DNA from: Camillea tinctor | Taxonomy: Eukaryota; Ascomycota; Sordariomycetes; Xylariales; Xylariaceae | Length of the DNA: 64,000 nucleotides | Reading direction: 5' to 3' | Assembly: GCA_022578605.1 (NCBI GenBank) | Contig: MU394146.1 | Span: 62,001-126,000, forward strand | Shown: positions 48,082 through 60,174 of the stretch, in pieces | Numbering within the stretch: position 1 is the first letter of the stretch | Layout of the letters: every line of letters begins with the position of its first letter | The notes under the pieces: generated by a model | Database searches by the model: none | What the model saw: the letters and a program-made list of their open reading frames with translations, nothing else | Told to the model about the DNA's origin: nothing | Program-made: the position numbers and the translations under genes

Positions 48082-49309
48082 ATGTCTTCCCTCGAGGCCA
48101 AGATAGTCGTTCTCGGTTCCCAGGGCGTGGGCAAGACTTCATTACTTATGCGGTATTGCAAAGGTGCTTTCAACCCGGCCCAGACCACCTCAACTATCGG
48201 TGCCAGCTTTATGACGAAGCGCGTCGTCGACTCAGATACCGACACCGTCGTGCGCCTACAGATCTGGGATACAGGTACGGGATGCTTCCCTTCTCTCCTC
48301 CCTCCATACCATTGACTAACGAACAACTAAATAAACAGCCGGCCAAGAACGCTTCCGCTCGATATCGCGGCTGTATTACCGTGGCGCCAATGCCTGCATT
48401 CTGTGCTACAGCATAACCGACGCCCAGTCTTTCGCTGAAATGGGCATATGGTTAACTGAGCTGCGCCGTAACCTACCACCAGATATCGTCCTCCACGTAG
48501 TAGGCACCAAGGCTGACATTGTCGCCCGCGACCCCACGCGCCGCGAGGTCCCCTTCGAGCGCTGCATCGCCTACGTGGCCGAGAACCTGGCCCCCGGCGT
48601 CGGCAGCACCCCGCCCCCGAGCGCGACGCCCACCGGGCTCACGGGCCTGCACATGCCCACCCTCCCCTCGTCCTCCTCGGCGGCGGCAGCGGCGGCCATA
48701 TCGGGGTCGGCGTCGTCGACGAGCCAGCCGTCACCGGGCGGGGGCATGATGATGATGATGAACCTCAACAGCGCGGCCATGATGACGACGGCCACGACGC
48801 CCACCCCCTCGAGCAACAACCCCCCGCAGCACGCCGCCGCCGAACCCCGCAGCCCGAGTAGCAAGCGGAGCAGCGGGTTCTGGGGCCAGGAGGTGGGCTG
48901 GGACGCCTGCCACGAGATCAGCGCCGAGAGCGGCGAGGGCGTCGAGGAGGTCTTCCGCGTCGTCACCCGCAAGCTCGTCGAGCAGAACCGCAAGATCCAG
49001 CAGGCGATCCTGGCCGCCACCGCCACCTCCACCACCCCCGGTGCCACCCCCGGGTACTACGACGCGGCCGGCTTGGATAGCGGCGGAGGCGGCGTGCCCG
49101 TCGGTCCCGGCGGGTACTTCGACAATATTAACCCCCGCGGCAGCTTCCGCGTCGGCCGCGATAGACGGAGCTGGTTCATGTCCCCGTCCATAAGCGTCGA
49201 GAATGCGGGGGGCAGCGGGATCGCGGGAGAGGGGGGAGGAGGGGCTGAGGGGCCCGAGGGACTGCAGGGGCACGGGGAGAGGGGGAAGAAGAGGGGGAGG
49301 TGTTGTTAA
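48082..49309 (+). CDS. Rab-family small GTPase with large insertion
   Basis: Two exons, 48082-48274 and 48339-49309, give 387 aa; an ordinary Rab has about 200-220. G1 is GSQGVGKTS (residues 12-20). G3 is WDTAGQE (62-68), formed across the intron. RFRSISRLYYRGA is Rab-like switch II. G4 is GTKAD (120-124), with T for N of NKxD. G5 is the EISAESG block (about 257-263). Between G4 and G5 lies roughly 95 residues of Ser/Ala/Pro/Met-rich sequence, including a run of five Met. A second Gly-rich tail follows before the end KKRGRCC, a double-Cys geranylgeranylation signal. The protein is probably a membrane-trafficking GTPase. I cannot assign a specific Rab. GC content is markedly higher in the low-complexity parts. 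Confidence 0.9.
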
Positions 49310-50638
49310 GGGGTTGTGGTTTGAGCGCAGCGTCATCATCACTGTCGTTGGCATTTATCATTGTGAAGCACGTACATACCTCTTTTTTTCTTTCTTTTTC
49401 GTTTTTGTCATAGCGTCTCTGTTTATTATTCTGTTCTACGGACATGGACTCGGTGTTAGCATCCTCATCATTGTCATCAAGCAGCATTGTATTTATTTGT
49501 TCATTTTTTTCTTTTTTTTAGTAGCGGGGGATTTTGGAAGGGGGGATACGTAATGAGAAACAGAAATAGGGAAGGTGGTGGCGGAGACATTGGTATGAAA
49601 TGGATATGATATGATATTATAAGGATTAGGGACGATAATGTAAAGGGGGAGAAGGAGGGAGGTGAAGAAATGAAGGAAGTAAAGGAAAGAAAAGGGAGTG
49701 GAAGGGATGAGATTGGATGGGATGGAGTCATAGGGCGGACATAAAGGGTGATGGGGATATATCAATGGCATGGACTTATGGCGATGGCGTTTATGTGTGC
49801 GTAATATTTTTTATTATTATTTTGAGCAGGTGGAAATAGTACATATAATGCTTATTTCTGTCTTTCTTTCGACTCCTTCGGATGGTGCGTGTTTTGAGCT
49901 GGTATGGTATTTTAAGGGGGATGAAGGGGGAGAGGAGAAAGGAATAAAAGCGTCAAGAAAGGATGGAACTGCTACCGCAAGGAAATAAGAGGGGCTTTTA
50001 AATTTACATAATGACTATGGAACTACCATAGGCAAATATACTACCCCGAGATAATTATATACAGATTTTCTCCGGGAATAATCAAGACATCATAAACGAC
50101 AACATACATATATAGTCCACAGACAGGTCACCAGATACGTACTAAGCCTATAATACCTCAAGAAAAAAGGGGGAATCCCGATATCATGCGCATTTCCAGG
50201 ACCTCATCTCCCTAAGATCAAAGCATGGCATTATACTCCCAGTCTCCTCTACGACCAACAGCATTTTTTTAGTTACATACCTCAACACCTAAGTACATAT
50301 CAAGACCAGCAGCAACCCTACTATCTCCATATTCACACCGCAGAAGCGAATAAGCAGAACACGTATCATAATTCAAAGCTGCCACCTCGCTATATATCAA
50401 TCTCTAGTTCCCTTACGTCAGCAAACGAAAAAAGGGGCGTCAGAAAAAAATAGGATAGGGTAGATAACCGCGCTAAACGCTTCATATAAACAACAGGCAG
50501 ATTTATATATACCAACGAACCCCTCCCCCCTTCTCGGATTTCAAATTTGTACACCTAACCACCGACCCCTCCTATAACCCCCCTCTTCCTTTTCTCCCAC
50601 ACTCGCCCCCCCCTCCCTTTCTACTGGCCATCCACATT
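49310..50638. other. Intergenic region, convergent
   Basis: This is the 3' flank shared by the Rab-like gene and the FMN dehydrogenase gene. Purine-rich (GGA/GAAGG) stretches run from 49540 to 49760. No gene is supported. Confidence 0.65.
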
Positions 50639-52408
50639 CTACAGCTTCGCCTTAGGCTCCTTCCACGCCGGCGTAGCCAAGGAATCGTACACCTTGCGGG
50701 AGAGATTATCCGCAGGCACGGGGGTCACGTGGGCGGACAGGTTGCGCGTATCCACGAGCGAGGGGTTGAGCTGGTCGACCGACGTGCAGCCGATGAGGCG
50801 CATGTTCATCTCCATCTCGTCCTTCAGCAGAGCCATGGCGCGGTCGACGCCGTCCTGGCCGTAGGCCGACATGGCGTAGAGGAAGGGGCGGCCGATGCCG
50901 ACGCCCTTGGCGCCGAGGCACAGCGCCTTGACGATGTCGGTGGCGCGGCGCACGCCGCCGTCGACGAACACCTCGATCTTGGAGTCGAGGCCGAGATGCC
51001 GCAGCACGGGCATGGTCTCGGCGAGCACTTCCACCGCCGAGGGCGCGAACTCGAGCTGCCGGCCGCCGTGGTTTGAGAGCACGACCCCCTGGACGCCGGC
51101 GTCGACCGCTTTGAGCACGTCCTCCACGCGCTGCACGCCCTTGAGGATGATGGGCATCTTGGTGATGGACTGGAACCAGGGTATGTCCTTCCACGACAGC
51201 GAGGGGTCGATGAACGACGAGATGGCGCGCGCGGCGCCCTGCGAGTTGTCCGTCTCCTGGCCCGACTGCACGTCTGAGCCCTGGTCCGTGAACTTGGACC
51301 GCATGTCCTTCTCTCTGCGCCCCAGCTGGGGCGCGTCGACCGTGATGAACAGGCCCTTGCAGCCTCGCTTCTCGGCGTGCTTCACGATGCGCTCCGTAAT
51401 GGCGCGGTCTTGGTTGACGTACAGCTGCATCCATTGGACCTGGTCCCCCTCGGCGGCATCCATAATCTCGTCGAAGGAGCACGAGGCCAGGGTGGGGATC
51501 ATTTGTATGACGTTGTGTTTTCGCGCTGCTCTCGTCAGGACGACCTCACCTTCGGGGTGCCCGAGCTTGCCCAGGGCCGTTGCCGTGACGTAGAAGGGCG
51601 CGTCTACTTTAGTGCCGAGCATGGTGGTTGAAAAATCGACTTCCTTGACGTCAACTAGGATCTTGGGCCGAAACCATATCCTGTGGAATGCGTCGTGGTT
51701 CTCTCGCAATGTCTATAGGTTGTGGTTAGTGGTTCCCGAAAAAGTAGAAAATAGAGCCACAGTCTCTCTCGCTCTCCTGCTCTCCTCTGATGGATATATA
51801 CGTACTATCTCGTCATCCGCAGCACTAGAGTAGTAGCCCCAAGCACCCCTCTTCATGGTATTCTTGGCTACGGCCTCGAAATCTAGGAGATTGTAGCACT
51901 GGGAAAGCAAGGGCTTGTTTGCGATACGTTTCTGGCGCTCAGCTTCTTCGGGGTCCTCCTCCTCCTCTACCTTAGAGACGGTACTCATATCAACAACACC
52001 GAGGTGCTTTGACTTGTCCAGGTACTTGTCCAAGGTGTCAGGAGGATGGATGGGCTCAAATTCGGCGGTAGCGTCTTTGCCCTTTTGTTTTCGCATTTCA
52101 TGTCAATGAATGAATGTTTAATAAATTGGTACAGGCTATTGATACATACGGCATATTTGAGAATGATTTTCATCCCACCGGGATGTTCTGATGAGCCATG
52201 TTAGCTAGAGGCGTGGCTTGTCTGAGTTTAGAGAGCTACAAACCAGGTAGGAATTCTGTTACATCGTATGCTTTGCCCTTTACAGGAGAGTGGTATGATT
52301 AGCAGGAAGAACGGGGCTAGCTTCACGACGGCGACTACACACATGGACAACGACCCAACATGATTCTTTGTTGTCATGCTTGGCAACCTCGACTCCGGAG
52401 AGGACCAT
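50639..52408 (-). CDS. Cytochrome b5-FMN 2-hydroxyacid dehydrogenase (Cyb2-like)
   Basis: Five minus-strand exons, 52408-52343, 52277-52244, 52187-52150, 52081-51806 and 51712-50639, give 495 aa. The N-terminal cytochrome b5 domain (about residues 1-75) has the haem ligands His35 in EHPGG and His58 in EPIHPP. The C-terminal FMN (flavocytochrome b2 type) domain has AWGYYSSAADDE, QLYVNQDR, TVDAPQLGRREKDM, ILKGVQRVEDVL and LSNHGGRQLE. These keep the catalytic Tyr, Asp, Lys, His and Arg positions known from yeast Cyb2. The His-containing motif ends LE where yeast has LD. The enzyme oxidises L-lactate or a related 2-hydroxyacid and passes electrons to the haem. No mitochondrial presequence precedes the b5 domain (MVLSGVEVAKHD), so a cytosolic location is likely. 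Two introns use AAG acceptors. Confidence 0.93.
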
Positions 52409-53717
52409 CGTGAACGATGGACGGCACTCTAGCTTTTCGTGATTTTACTAAGGGGGTAGACTGGTATGGATGGACAAGGCGTTATAGAAAACAGATGGAG
52501 CGGGATCGGGTATGTCTCAGTAATCTTCAAACGTGGCGTCGCGTTAGAATACAAAATCAAATAATAATAAAAAGAGAGAAAGTGAAGCACATAAAGAGAT
52601 AATCTAATAGGTTATAATGATATAATAATCTATAAGTCGATTGAGTAGAATTACGTAGGAAGACGTTGAAGAAGGTAAAAAGAAAACAGGAGGTGGAAAA
52701 GGAAAAGGGATTGACCATTTAAATTTCCAGATGACGATGCTAACCCTTGTCGTACATTACCTAACCTAGGTAATTTACGTGTGTGCTACGGAGACAATTC
52801 GCGATTGAGTTTACCGGACACGGAGAGAGAAGGAGATAAACTCGAAAAGATAGAGGGCGGTGGGAAGGAAGACCACCCGACTGAGTTTAGTGCTGTTGCC
52901 ATCCAGAGCATATCAGTGATATCAGTGGGAGCTTATGTGGGTATTTTCCTGGAGATAGTGGATCCCTCTATGGAGAACTTTGGGGGACTAATTCGGTTGT
53001 CGGGAGAATGTTAAGCGGGGTATTGGCCTAAGTGGAAAACCCTCTTGGAAATGACTTCACTGCGATTCGATGCGGTCCAGTGGGGTCATGCGCACTGTGT
53101 AATACATGCTTATTTGTTATAGTGAACACAGTCCAACGTATCTATATAATACAGTATCAAGAACCTCATAAGTAGAGTAAATACTTAGATGTAAGCTAGG
53201 TAAGATAGTAACCTACTCTGTTATTCAGCTCTATCATATATACATAAAATGGCAAAAAACATTATATTCTTGTACGGAATGGGTTAATCTGAAAGTATTA
53301 GATCTTATAATTCAAATATAACTGAGACTCGGGCTTCAACTGATAATGTTAACTTACACACCTACATACTTAACTTAACCTATATGCATATATTAAGTTT
53401 AAGTACCTAGGTAGGTTATGTACCTGCATCACTGCATACATAGTACTTACCCCATACTTTATGTTAGAACCTTAAGCTCGCCCTCGGCTGAGTAATACAA
53501 GCAAGCGCATACTTAGGTACATAGAAATAATATGGACGTAAATATATAGCCCGTACCTCCTCTTCTGCTTGGTAATCACCTCAGCTCAGCATACACTTTT
53601 ATATACTCTCCCCCCCTTTTGAACCTCCATCATCAAGTCCTGTCACATTAACCTCACAACCGAAAAAAGAAAAAGAAAACAAATAATTCCCCTAGGCAAA
53701 ACAAGAGAAAAATAAAG
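52409..53717. other. Divergent intergenic region, Cyb2-like and DUF427
   Basis: About 1.3 kb between divergent starts. It carries an exact TACCTAGGTA palindrome at 53404-53413 and further TTAACTTAACC and TACATA motifs nearby. No gene is supported. Confidence 0.6.
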
Positions 53718-54376
53718 ATGCCAACCGGTCACGCCAAAGCCACCACCCCCGACGGCACCGTCCTCGCCGAGACCGACACCTGGGAGTTCGTCGAGGGCAA
53801 TGTGTACTTCCCGCGCTCGGCCGTCTCGGACCCCTCTCGCCTCGTCGAGTCGGACCTGCGCACGCACTGCGGGTGGAAGGGAGAGGCGCGCTACTATAGC
53901 ATCAAGGTTGGCGGTAGGTTTTCCTAGATACAGGGGGAAAGGGGGAGTGTACATATGTAAATAATAGATAATAAAGAACAAAACGAATACTAATCAGGAT
54001 ATTTATCCATATGTATAAGCAGACAACGAAGAGCTCACCAACGCAGCGTGGTACTATCCCGAGCCGTACGACAAGGCCCTGAACATCAAGGACTACATTG
54101 CATTTTGTAAGTAGTAGTTTTTAACTTCATCTCACCTCACCTAGTTCACTCTCCCCTATCTTAACCCTCAGCCTTATCCTATGATGAGAAGTAAATAGTA
54201 TAAAAGCAGTAGTAGTTCTACCAGTCAGTTTGATATAAACAATACCCAGTAACCAGATTCAAAATAACAAGAGAAAGAGAGAGAGAGCTGCATAATTTCA
54301 AAGGGAAAAAAGCAAATTATACCTAACCATGATATGCTTCACAGACAAAACAAAAGTCAACGTATCAACATCCTAG
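53718..54376 (+). CDS. DUF427 domain protein
   Basis: Three exons, 53718-53913, 54023-54106 and 54345-54376, encode 103 aa, the normal size for a stand-alone DUF427 protein. The product reads GTVLAETDTWEFVEGNVYFP near the N-terminus. It continues CGWKGEARYYSIKVGG, then AAWYYPEPYDKALNIKDYIA, and ends FYKTKVNVSTS. This is the small beta-rich DUF427 fold (W-E-G-N-YFP and W-KG-A-YYS motifs). Its biochemical function is unknown. There is no signal peptide. Splice sites are GTAGGT/GCAG and GTAAGT/ACAG. The last exon supplies only 10 residues but completes the conserved C-terminal strand. Confidence 0.9.
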
Positions 54377-55259
54377 GTGAAACACACGACCTGAGTATCT
54401 AACCTAGACATGTCAAGTGGAGATTGGCCCAGTCTATCTAGGTACCTAGGTTACAATAATCAATACAATTAATAAATCAACCAACCCATTCACTTCTCTG
54501 CATCGCCTATAGCTTCCCCCTCCCCTTCGCAATCCGCACAGGAAAATAGAAAAACCTAGTCAGATATCGTAAACCTCGCGCTGCTTAACAAAGGGTAAGA
54601 AAACACACGAAATAAGAACGGCCCCCGGACCTCCCCCTTGAAATGACACAGATAACCCCGTCCTCTGATATTCCAAATTATCTCTCTCCTCACCCGGTGC
54701 AAATTCTCCATCCAACCCACCTTCGCATTCCCTAAAACCAAGAGCAAGGAAAGAGAGAAGAAAACCTGTCATCGTCAGGCACAGCTGATGAATTTCTTCA
54801 TACCCCGGTTATATAAACCGGCAAATAGCCACACTGATAGATAGAGATACATACAAAAGCAAGCAGTGGCCATTTTTATCAGGTATCATGATCTAATTGG
54901 GTATATTATAGAGATACATCTTCGGCACCAGGACCAACTCCCCTCCCACCACCCCGTTCTACCTTACATGCATCATCGTCATTATGTTCAATCCCATCCC
55001 ATCATCATCGTACCAAGCCATCACTCCTTTTATCTCATCTGCGCAGCGGAGTACCTTCTTTTTTTCTTTTTTATACGTCATATGTATAAGTCGCCCCCTA
55101 TTTCCCTCCTTATCCTCTATAGAACATAGAGACATACGGACATACGTAGACATATACAGCATAATTGACAATGTAGCTACATCACAGATAAATCATTCAA
55201 AGGAAGAAAGAAGAAGAAGAAAAAAAAATCTAAACCATAAGCCGGGGTCAAGCAAAGTC
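54377..55259. other. Intergenic region, convergent
   Basis: Between the converging DUF427 and phosphate transporter genes. A GGTACCTAGG palindromic motif lies near 54439-54450 and a GAA/AAG tract near 55205-55230. No gene is supported. Confidence 0.65.
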
Positions 55260-57186
55260 TCACAACGACTCCGCGGGCGTCTTATCGTGGCTGCCGTCCT
55301 CCGACACGTGTACCGGGGCGCTAGGCTGGTCCTCGCCCGACAGCTCCTCGAGGGTCTTGCGCTTGGTCTCGGGGACGAAGATAGTAGTGAGGCAGCCGAG
55401 CAGCATGAAGAGGGCGTAGATCTCGAGGACGTGGTCCATCCAGGGGTTGGGGTTGTCCTTGGTGGCGCCGCGGCTCTTGAGCGTGGAGATGGCGCCCTGG
55501 CCGATGATGGAGCCGATCTTGCCCGAGGCGGCCGAGATGCCGTGCGAGGTGGAGCGGTAGCGCGTGGGGAACACCTCGCCGGGGATGATGAACGTGGTCA
55601 TGTTGGGCCCGAAGTTGAAGAAGAACTGCGCGAGCACGTAGATGGCTAGCAGCCCGTTGCTGGATAGGTGGAAGTACGCGAACCCCATCACGATGAACAG
55701 GATCGTGAGGATGATGAACCCGCCCATCTGGATGGTCTTGCGGCCGAGCGTGTCGAGCGTCGCCACTGAGACCCAGTATCCCGGCACGGCGCCGGCAAGG
55801 ACGATGATCAGGTTGCCGAGGGCTGTGTTGTAGAGGTATTCGTAGGTGCTGTTGGCACCGGTTGTGGAGTAGCCGATGACTTCAAGGATGGTAGCGTTGT
55901 TTAGGGAGAGACCGTAGACTAGGGTTTGCGTTAGTACCTAAGTGGCAATTAAATGAATCGAAATATATATTTAGTCAGGACTCACAAGCAACATCCAGGC
56001 AGAACCATGAACCGGCAGTACCGAGCAGAAGCAGTCCGTTCTTGGGTTTGGAGTAGTGGTTGAAGAAGTCACTCCAGCTAGCCTTAGGAATGGTCATTTG
56101 CTCCTGAGCAGCAGCACGAGCTTGGATGCGAGCAACGTCATCAGGCTGACCCTCGGGCTTGCCAGACATGTAAGCCTTGACATCATCAGCAGCCTTCTCG
56201 ACGTCGCGGCCGATATCGAAGGTGTAACGCTAAGTTTTGTATTAGTGTCTAGCATAAATATTACTGGGTAGAATATGCTCACGGGAGTCTCGGGGATAGT
56301 CAATCGGTAGTACAGAGCAATGCAAGCAGGAACGGCACCGAAGCCGATCAGAGTCCTCCACATCTTGTCTACGGCCACGGCACAGTAGCCATCGCACTCG
56401 GAGATCTTAGGGGAGGCAGAGAGAGCTTCTCTGAAACCGAGAGTGATGAACAACATGACAAAGGCGCAAACGAGCTGTCCAATACCCTGCATGGCAAAGA
56501 CTGCACCCATCATAGCACCACGCCACTTCGTAGTAGCAAATTCAGAAGTGATAATACTCGACAAAGGGTAGTCTCCTCCAATGCCGACACCGAGCAGCAC
56601 ACGCCAGAAGATGATGAGACCAATAATGTCGACGGAGGGAGAGCCGGAGCTGAGAGCCTGTCCCAAGGTCGCGAAGATGATGACGATGAGCTCAAGACCG
56701 TACATGCGCTTTCGGCCAACATGGTCGGCGAGGTAGCCGAATCCCAGCTGGCCAATGACGGTGCCGGCGGAGGTGGACAGCTTGATGGCATTGTCGGAAG
56801 AGGTGGGGAGCTTGCCAGTGGAGGGGAAGTAGACGATACCCAGCATAACGTTCAGCAAGCTGACGGCGAAGATGTCGTAGGAATCGGTGAAGAAACCGAC
56901 ACCCGCGACGATACAAGCTCTAGATGGGGCATTTCGTCAGTTCTGCTACCATGGTAGAGATGTCAAAGCGCAGGCCGCGCGATCCGAGAATAAGAAAATC
57001 TCACCTGACATGGTACCAGCCAAACGGGGCCTTGTCGATCTCAGCGAGGGCAAGACGACGGCGCTCATTGGGATCCTGGATATGAAGGAAATCGTTGTGG
57101 AAGTTGTGGTAAGCGTTGTTACCACCTGAAGTCTTCTGGGCGAAGGCCTGGCTGGCCACAGCGGCAGGAGGTTCTTCTGCCGACAT
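55260..57186 (-). CDS. PHO84: Pho84-family phosphate:H+ symporter
   Basis: Four minus-strand exons, 57186-57005, 56919-56283, 56229-55986 and 55918-55260, encode 573 aa, typical of fungal high-affinity phosphate permeases. The MFS fold has about 12 hydrophobic segments with a central cytosolic loop (about residues 280-350, KAADDVKAYMSG). Family motifs include FFTDSYDIFAVSLLNVMLG, GYLADHVGRKRMYG (MFS loop 2-3), GVGIGGDYPLSSIITSEFA (about 170-188, the phosphate-transporter signature) and FPTRYRSTSHGISAASGKIG. The C-terminus ends in PETKRKTLEELSGED. It imports inorganic phosphate with protons at the plasma membrane. Paralogues are common in filamentous fungi, so orthology to one yeast gene is not certain. 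A CACGTT motif near 57543, a possible Pho4/NUC-1-type site, is too weak to claim. Confidence 0.95.
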
Positions 57187-60174
57187 AGTTACAACGAAAC
57201 CGCGTTGTAGATGGCTAGGTTTCTTTTGTTTCTCTTAATGCCAAGTTTGGATACCCGTAGTGGAAATAGTAAAAGAGAGTTGATGGATATTGGCAAGGGA
57301 CCTAGGACTCGAGACGATCACCCTGTTGGGAAAACGGTTGAAGGCAACGAGTGAAGAAGAGCAAAGGCCTTGCGGGTGAAATTGTGACGGGATCTGTATC
57401 CTTTTTGTATGAACCAGCTCACTAGGCGAAACAGCCCTGCTCCGTGAGCCAGATGGTAGGTAACATGGGAAGGTAAGAAGCGACCCAACTAATTACCAGT
57501 CAGGCACATGCTATGCGGCAAGGACCGTGGTCTACCCACACCCACGTTCATCTATAGTACTCTTTTTTTCTCTCTTCTCTCTCTATCTCGTGTTATTGAA
57601 CAGGCGGATCCAGCTATTGGATCCCACACGCTAGGTAGAGGAGGGCCAGTTAGTCAAGGTCGGTTGCAGCTATAGACGGTTGCCCCGAGCTTATTCGCGT
57701 GTTGGATGTACCACCCATTAGCCACCCTACCCCTAGGGAAACCCATCCGAACTAAAGCCCTATCCACTCTGTCGGAGATATAGCCTGTCGATGACTAGAT
57801 CTGGGTTTTCTAGTCGGGATGGGCGCATATATGCACATTATGCGTGATGAGTGGATATATATATAAGAACATGTGCTTTTTTAGAACTTTACGTGGTATT
57901 CGTTGCATTGCCATGGCGGAGCCGAATATCTCTGTACCAAAGAACTAATATACCTACTTAAACTCTGTAGGTACGTTGCATGAACATAACACGACCGATC
58001 TGGAGCGAGATGTGTCAAGCCACGGTGTTGGCGACCACGGCCGGCCGTCTACGGAGCCGTGATTTTGTAAGACGCGTGGCCAAAGCCTGGTTGGTCTAGA
58101 ATATTGACAACCTTAGTGAATTCACAATACAATACATCTCCCTTCTTCACTAGCGGCCCATACATAACATCAGGTTATAAGCACGAGGGTTATACCAAAC
58201 CGGTTTAGGGTTGTGCGCCGTGTCTGCAATGGAAGGCGGATCGAAGACGGATCGAACAAACAAGCCATGCATGAGTGAAGAGCTGGACTCTGTGAATGAC
58301 GATTCATGATTTGATCTCTTGGAAGAGTTTACGAGGCTGAAAAAAAGAAGAGAAGCCAAGATGGTTAGTTGTCCGACGGGAGCTTGAGGAAGAGAAGAAG
58401 GACCCTTGGATCCGGAGGACGAATTAAAGTTAAGGGACGAACCACGTTCCTCCCTCTATAACACCTGATTGGTTCATTTAGAGCCAACTTGCCCACGGGC
58501 GAATGATGTACCTAGCCCTCTAGCGTGGGGATCATGGATCCCTCCAGATGTGAGTGGGTCCCAATGTGTGTAAGAGCTGCAGGGATGTTTGGTTACAATA
58601 TCTTGGAGCCTCTTGGCAACCTCTCCTAAACCATCTCCAATTAACATCCGTATACTACCTACTTCTTACTCCAACAATTATTTGCAGCTTACATGCCTAT
58701 CACCTACACACAAAAAAAGATACAGGTATAATTTAATTCTAGGACAAGACTTGTCCAAGACTCAACCAAGACGGCCCGCGCCACGACAAGAAATGCCCAG
58801 ATATCGATTATCGGCTTAGAGAAAAGCTTCTTTCCATCAAGCTTCTATGGCGCTCCCTTTTCTCCCTGCGCTTGCATTTGCTTCTTTCGACCGCATTCCT
58901 TGGTTCCGGCCTTACTTTACGTCAAATAATTGGAAGTGAAGAAAGCTCGAATTATTTCCGGCATTGACCGGATCTCCCGTTTCAAATCACCGGTTTGCTC
59001 TCTGGTCCTTCTTTTTTTTTTTTACCTGACTATTTACTAAAACAAATCAAGCAAATATTTCGTTGTTGGGCGTAGAGTCTAGCACCAATCCTTTTTTTGA
59101 TAGCTCTCCAGGAAATTGGACCAATCAGGAGAGGCCATTCGACCACGCCCTTAACTTTGCATGTTTTGTAGGCGGCCCCATTATACTCGGAATCCTGCCT
59201 TGGGAAGGACTTTTTTTCTTTGTGAAATTTGTCTTGCGTAGCTGAAACATCGTGAGCCAATGGAACTGTCTGTAGTTAGCTGTAAATGTAAGGTAGGTTA
59301 TCAAAGGAGGCAGGCATGTACGCACTCGCTCTATCGAAATAGAAGGGATCTTCTAGACAAGCAAGACTTTTCCGATCCCAACTTGAGAGATCTTTCATAA
59401 TTATCTCTTCATAGGTGACTAAGTTACCTACCTCGCTTTGCCTCGCCTAGGCATATTACTAGGACTTTTGTGAGATGGGTGAATCTACGTCTTGGCTTCC
59501 GTCGTATCATTTCAAGTAGTCGTGTGGTTCCCACCAATTCCTGGCCATTTTGCTAAATCTCATGTGATGGGTAGTATTCTATTACACAAAATAAACTAAA
59601 CCAGGTATAGGGAACTGGATCACTGGATCCAGAGCGTCTCAGCCTGACCATTGAACACTAGGCCGATTGACCCGGACATATTCGGCTTGCGAAGTTTCTG
59701 CCTTGCTACTATTGGAAACGGGCCGTTTGTATTAACGAGCTCAAGGGTGTGTCGGAGCTTTCGGTCTGTAGTCTTGAAAAGCCTAGCTTCGGTTGGTACT
59801 ATGAAAGTCTCAGAGCTTTTTTAAGTCATGGTTCATTACCATAACTATCTTCAGGGACCACTCATTCGTCGGCCTGTTTCCCCGATGAAGGGTCACTACC
59901 AAGGGTTTCCCTTTTCCGGTAGGTTGTAGCTGAGGATGAGGCAAGGGGGATAACTAGATACAAACAGGTTGGTTGACGCCACAGAGCTACAACTAGATTT
60001 CTGAATTGATCCTCGGTGTTCGTTTCCTATTCATCACCTAATATGTATAGGACGAGCCTTGCTCAGCGTCAGGTAGTTGTGGATTGTCTCTCTTTCTCGC
60101 TCCACTACCCGCTGCCCGCGTGGTGGGTTATCCAATAATATATTCTCGAGTTGTCACGGGCTTAGTGATTTGAT
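57187..60174. other. Intergenic region upstream of PHO84
   Basis: Nearly 3 kb without a supported gene. Open frames are all below 80 codons and not family-like. It should hold the PHO84 promoter at its left end and the HGH1 terminator at its right end. A T run lies near 59011-59023. Confidence 0.6.

Noticed and set aside
48731..49354. 207-codon minus-strand frame opposite the Rab-like gene
   Set aside because: It is the antisense of GC-rich low-complexity coding sequence; the plus strand carries the GTPase motifs and prenylation end.
57541..57550. CACGTT as a Pho4/NUC-1 site for PHO84
   Set aside because: One partial match some 360 bases from the start is expected by chance; no full CACGTG was noticed in that promoter.
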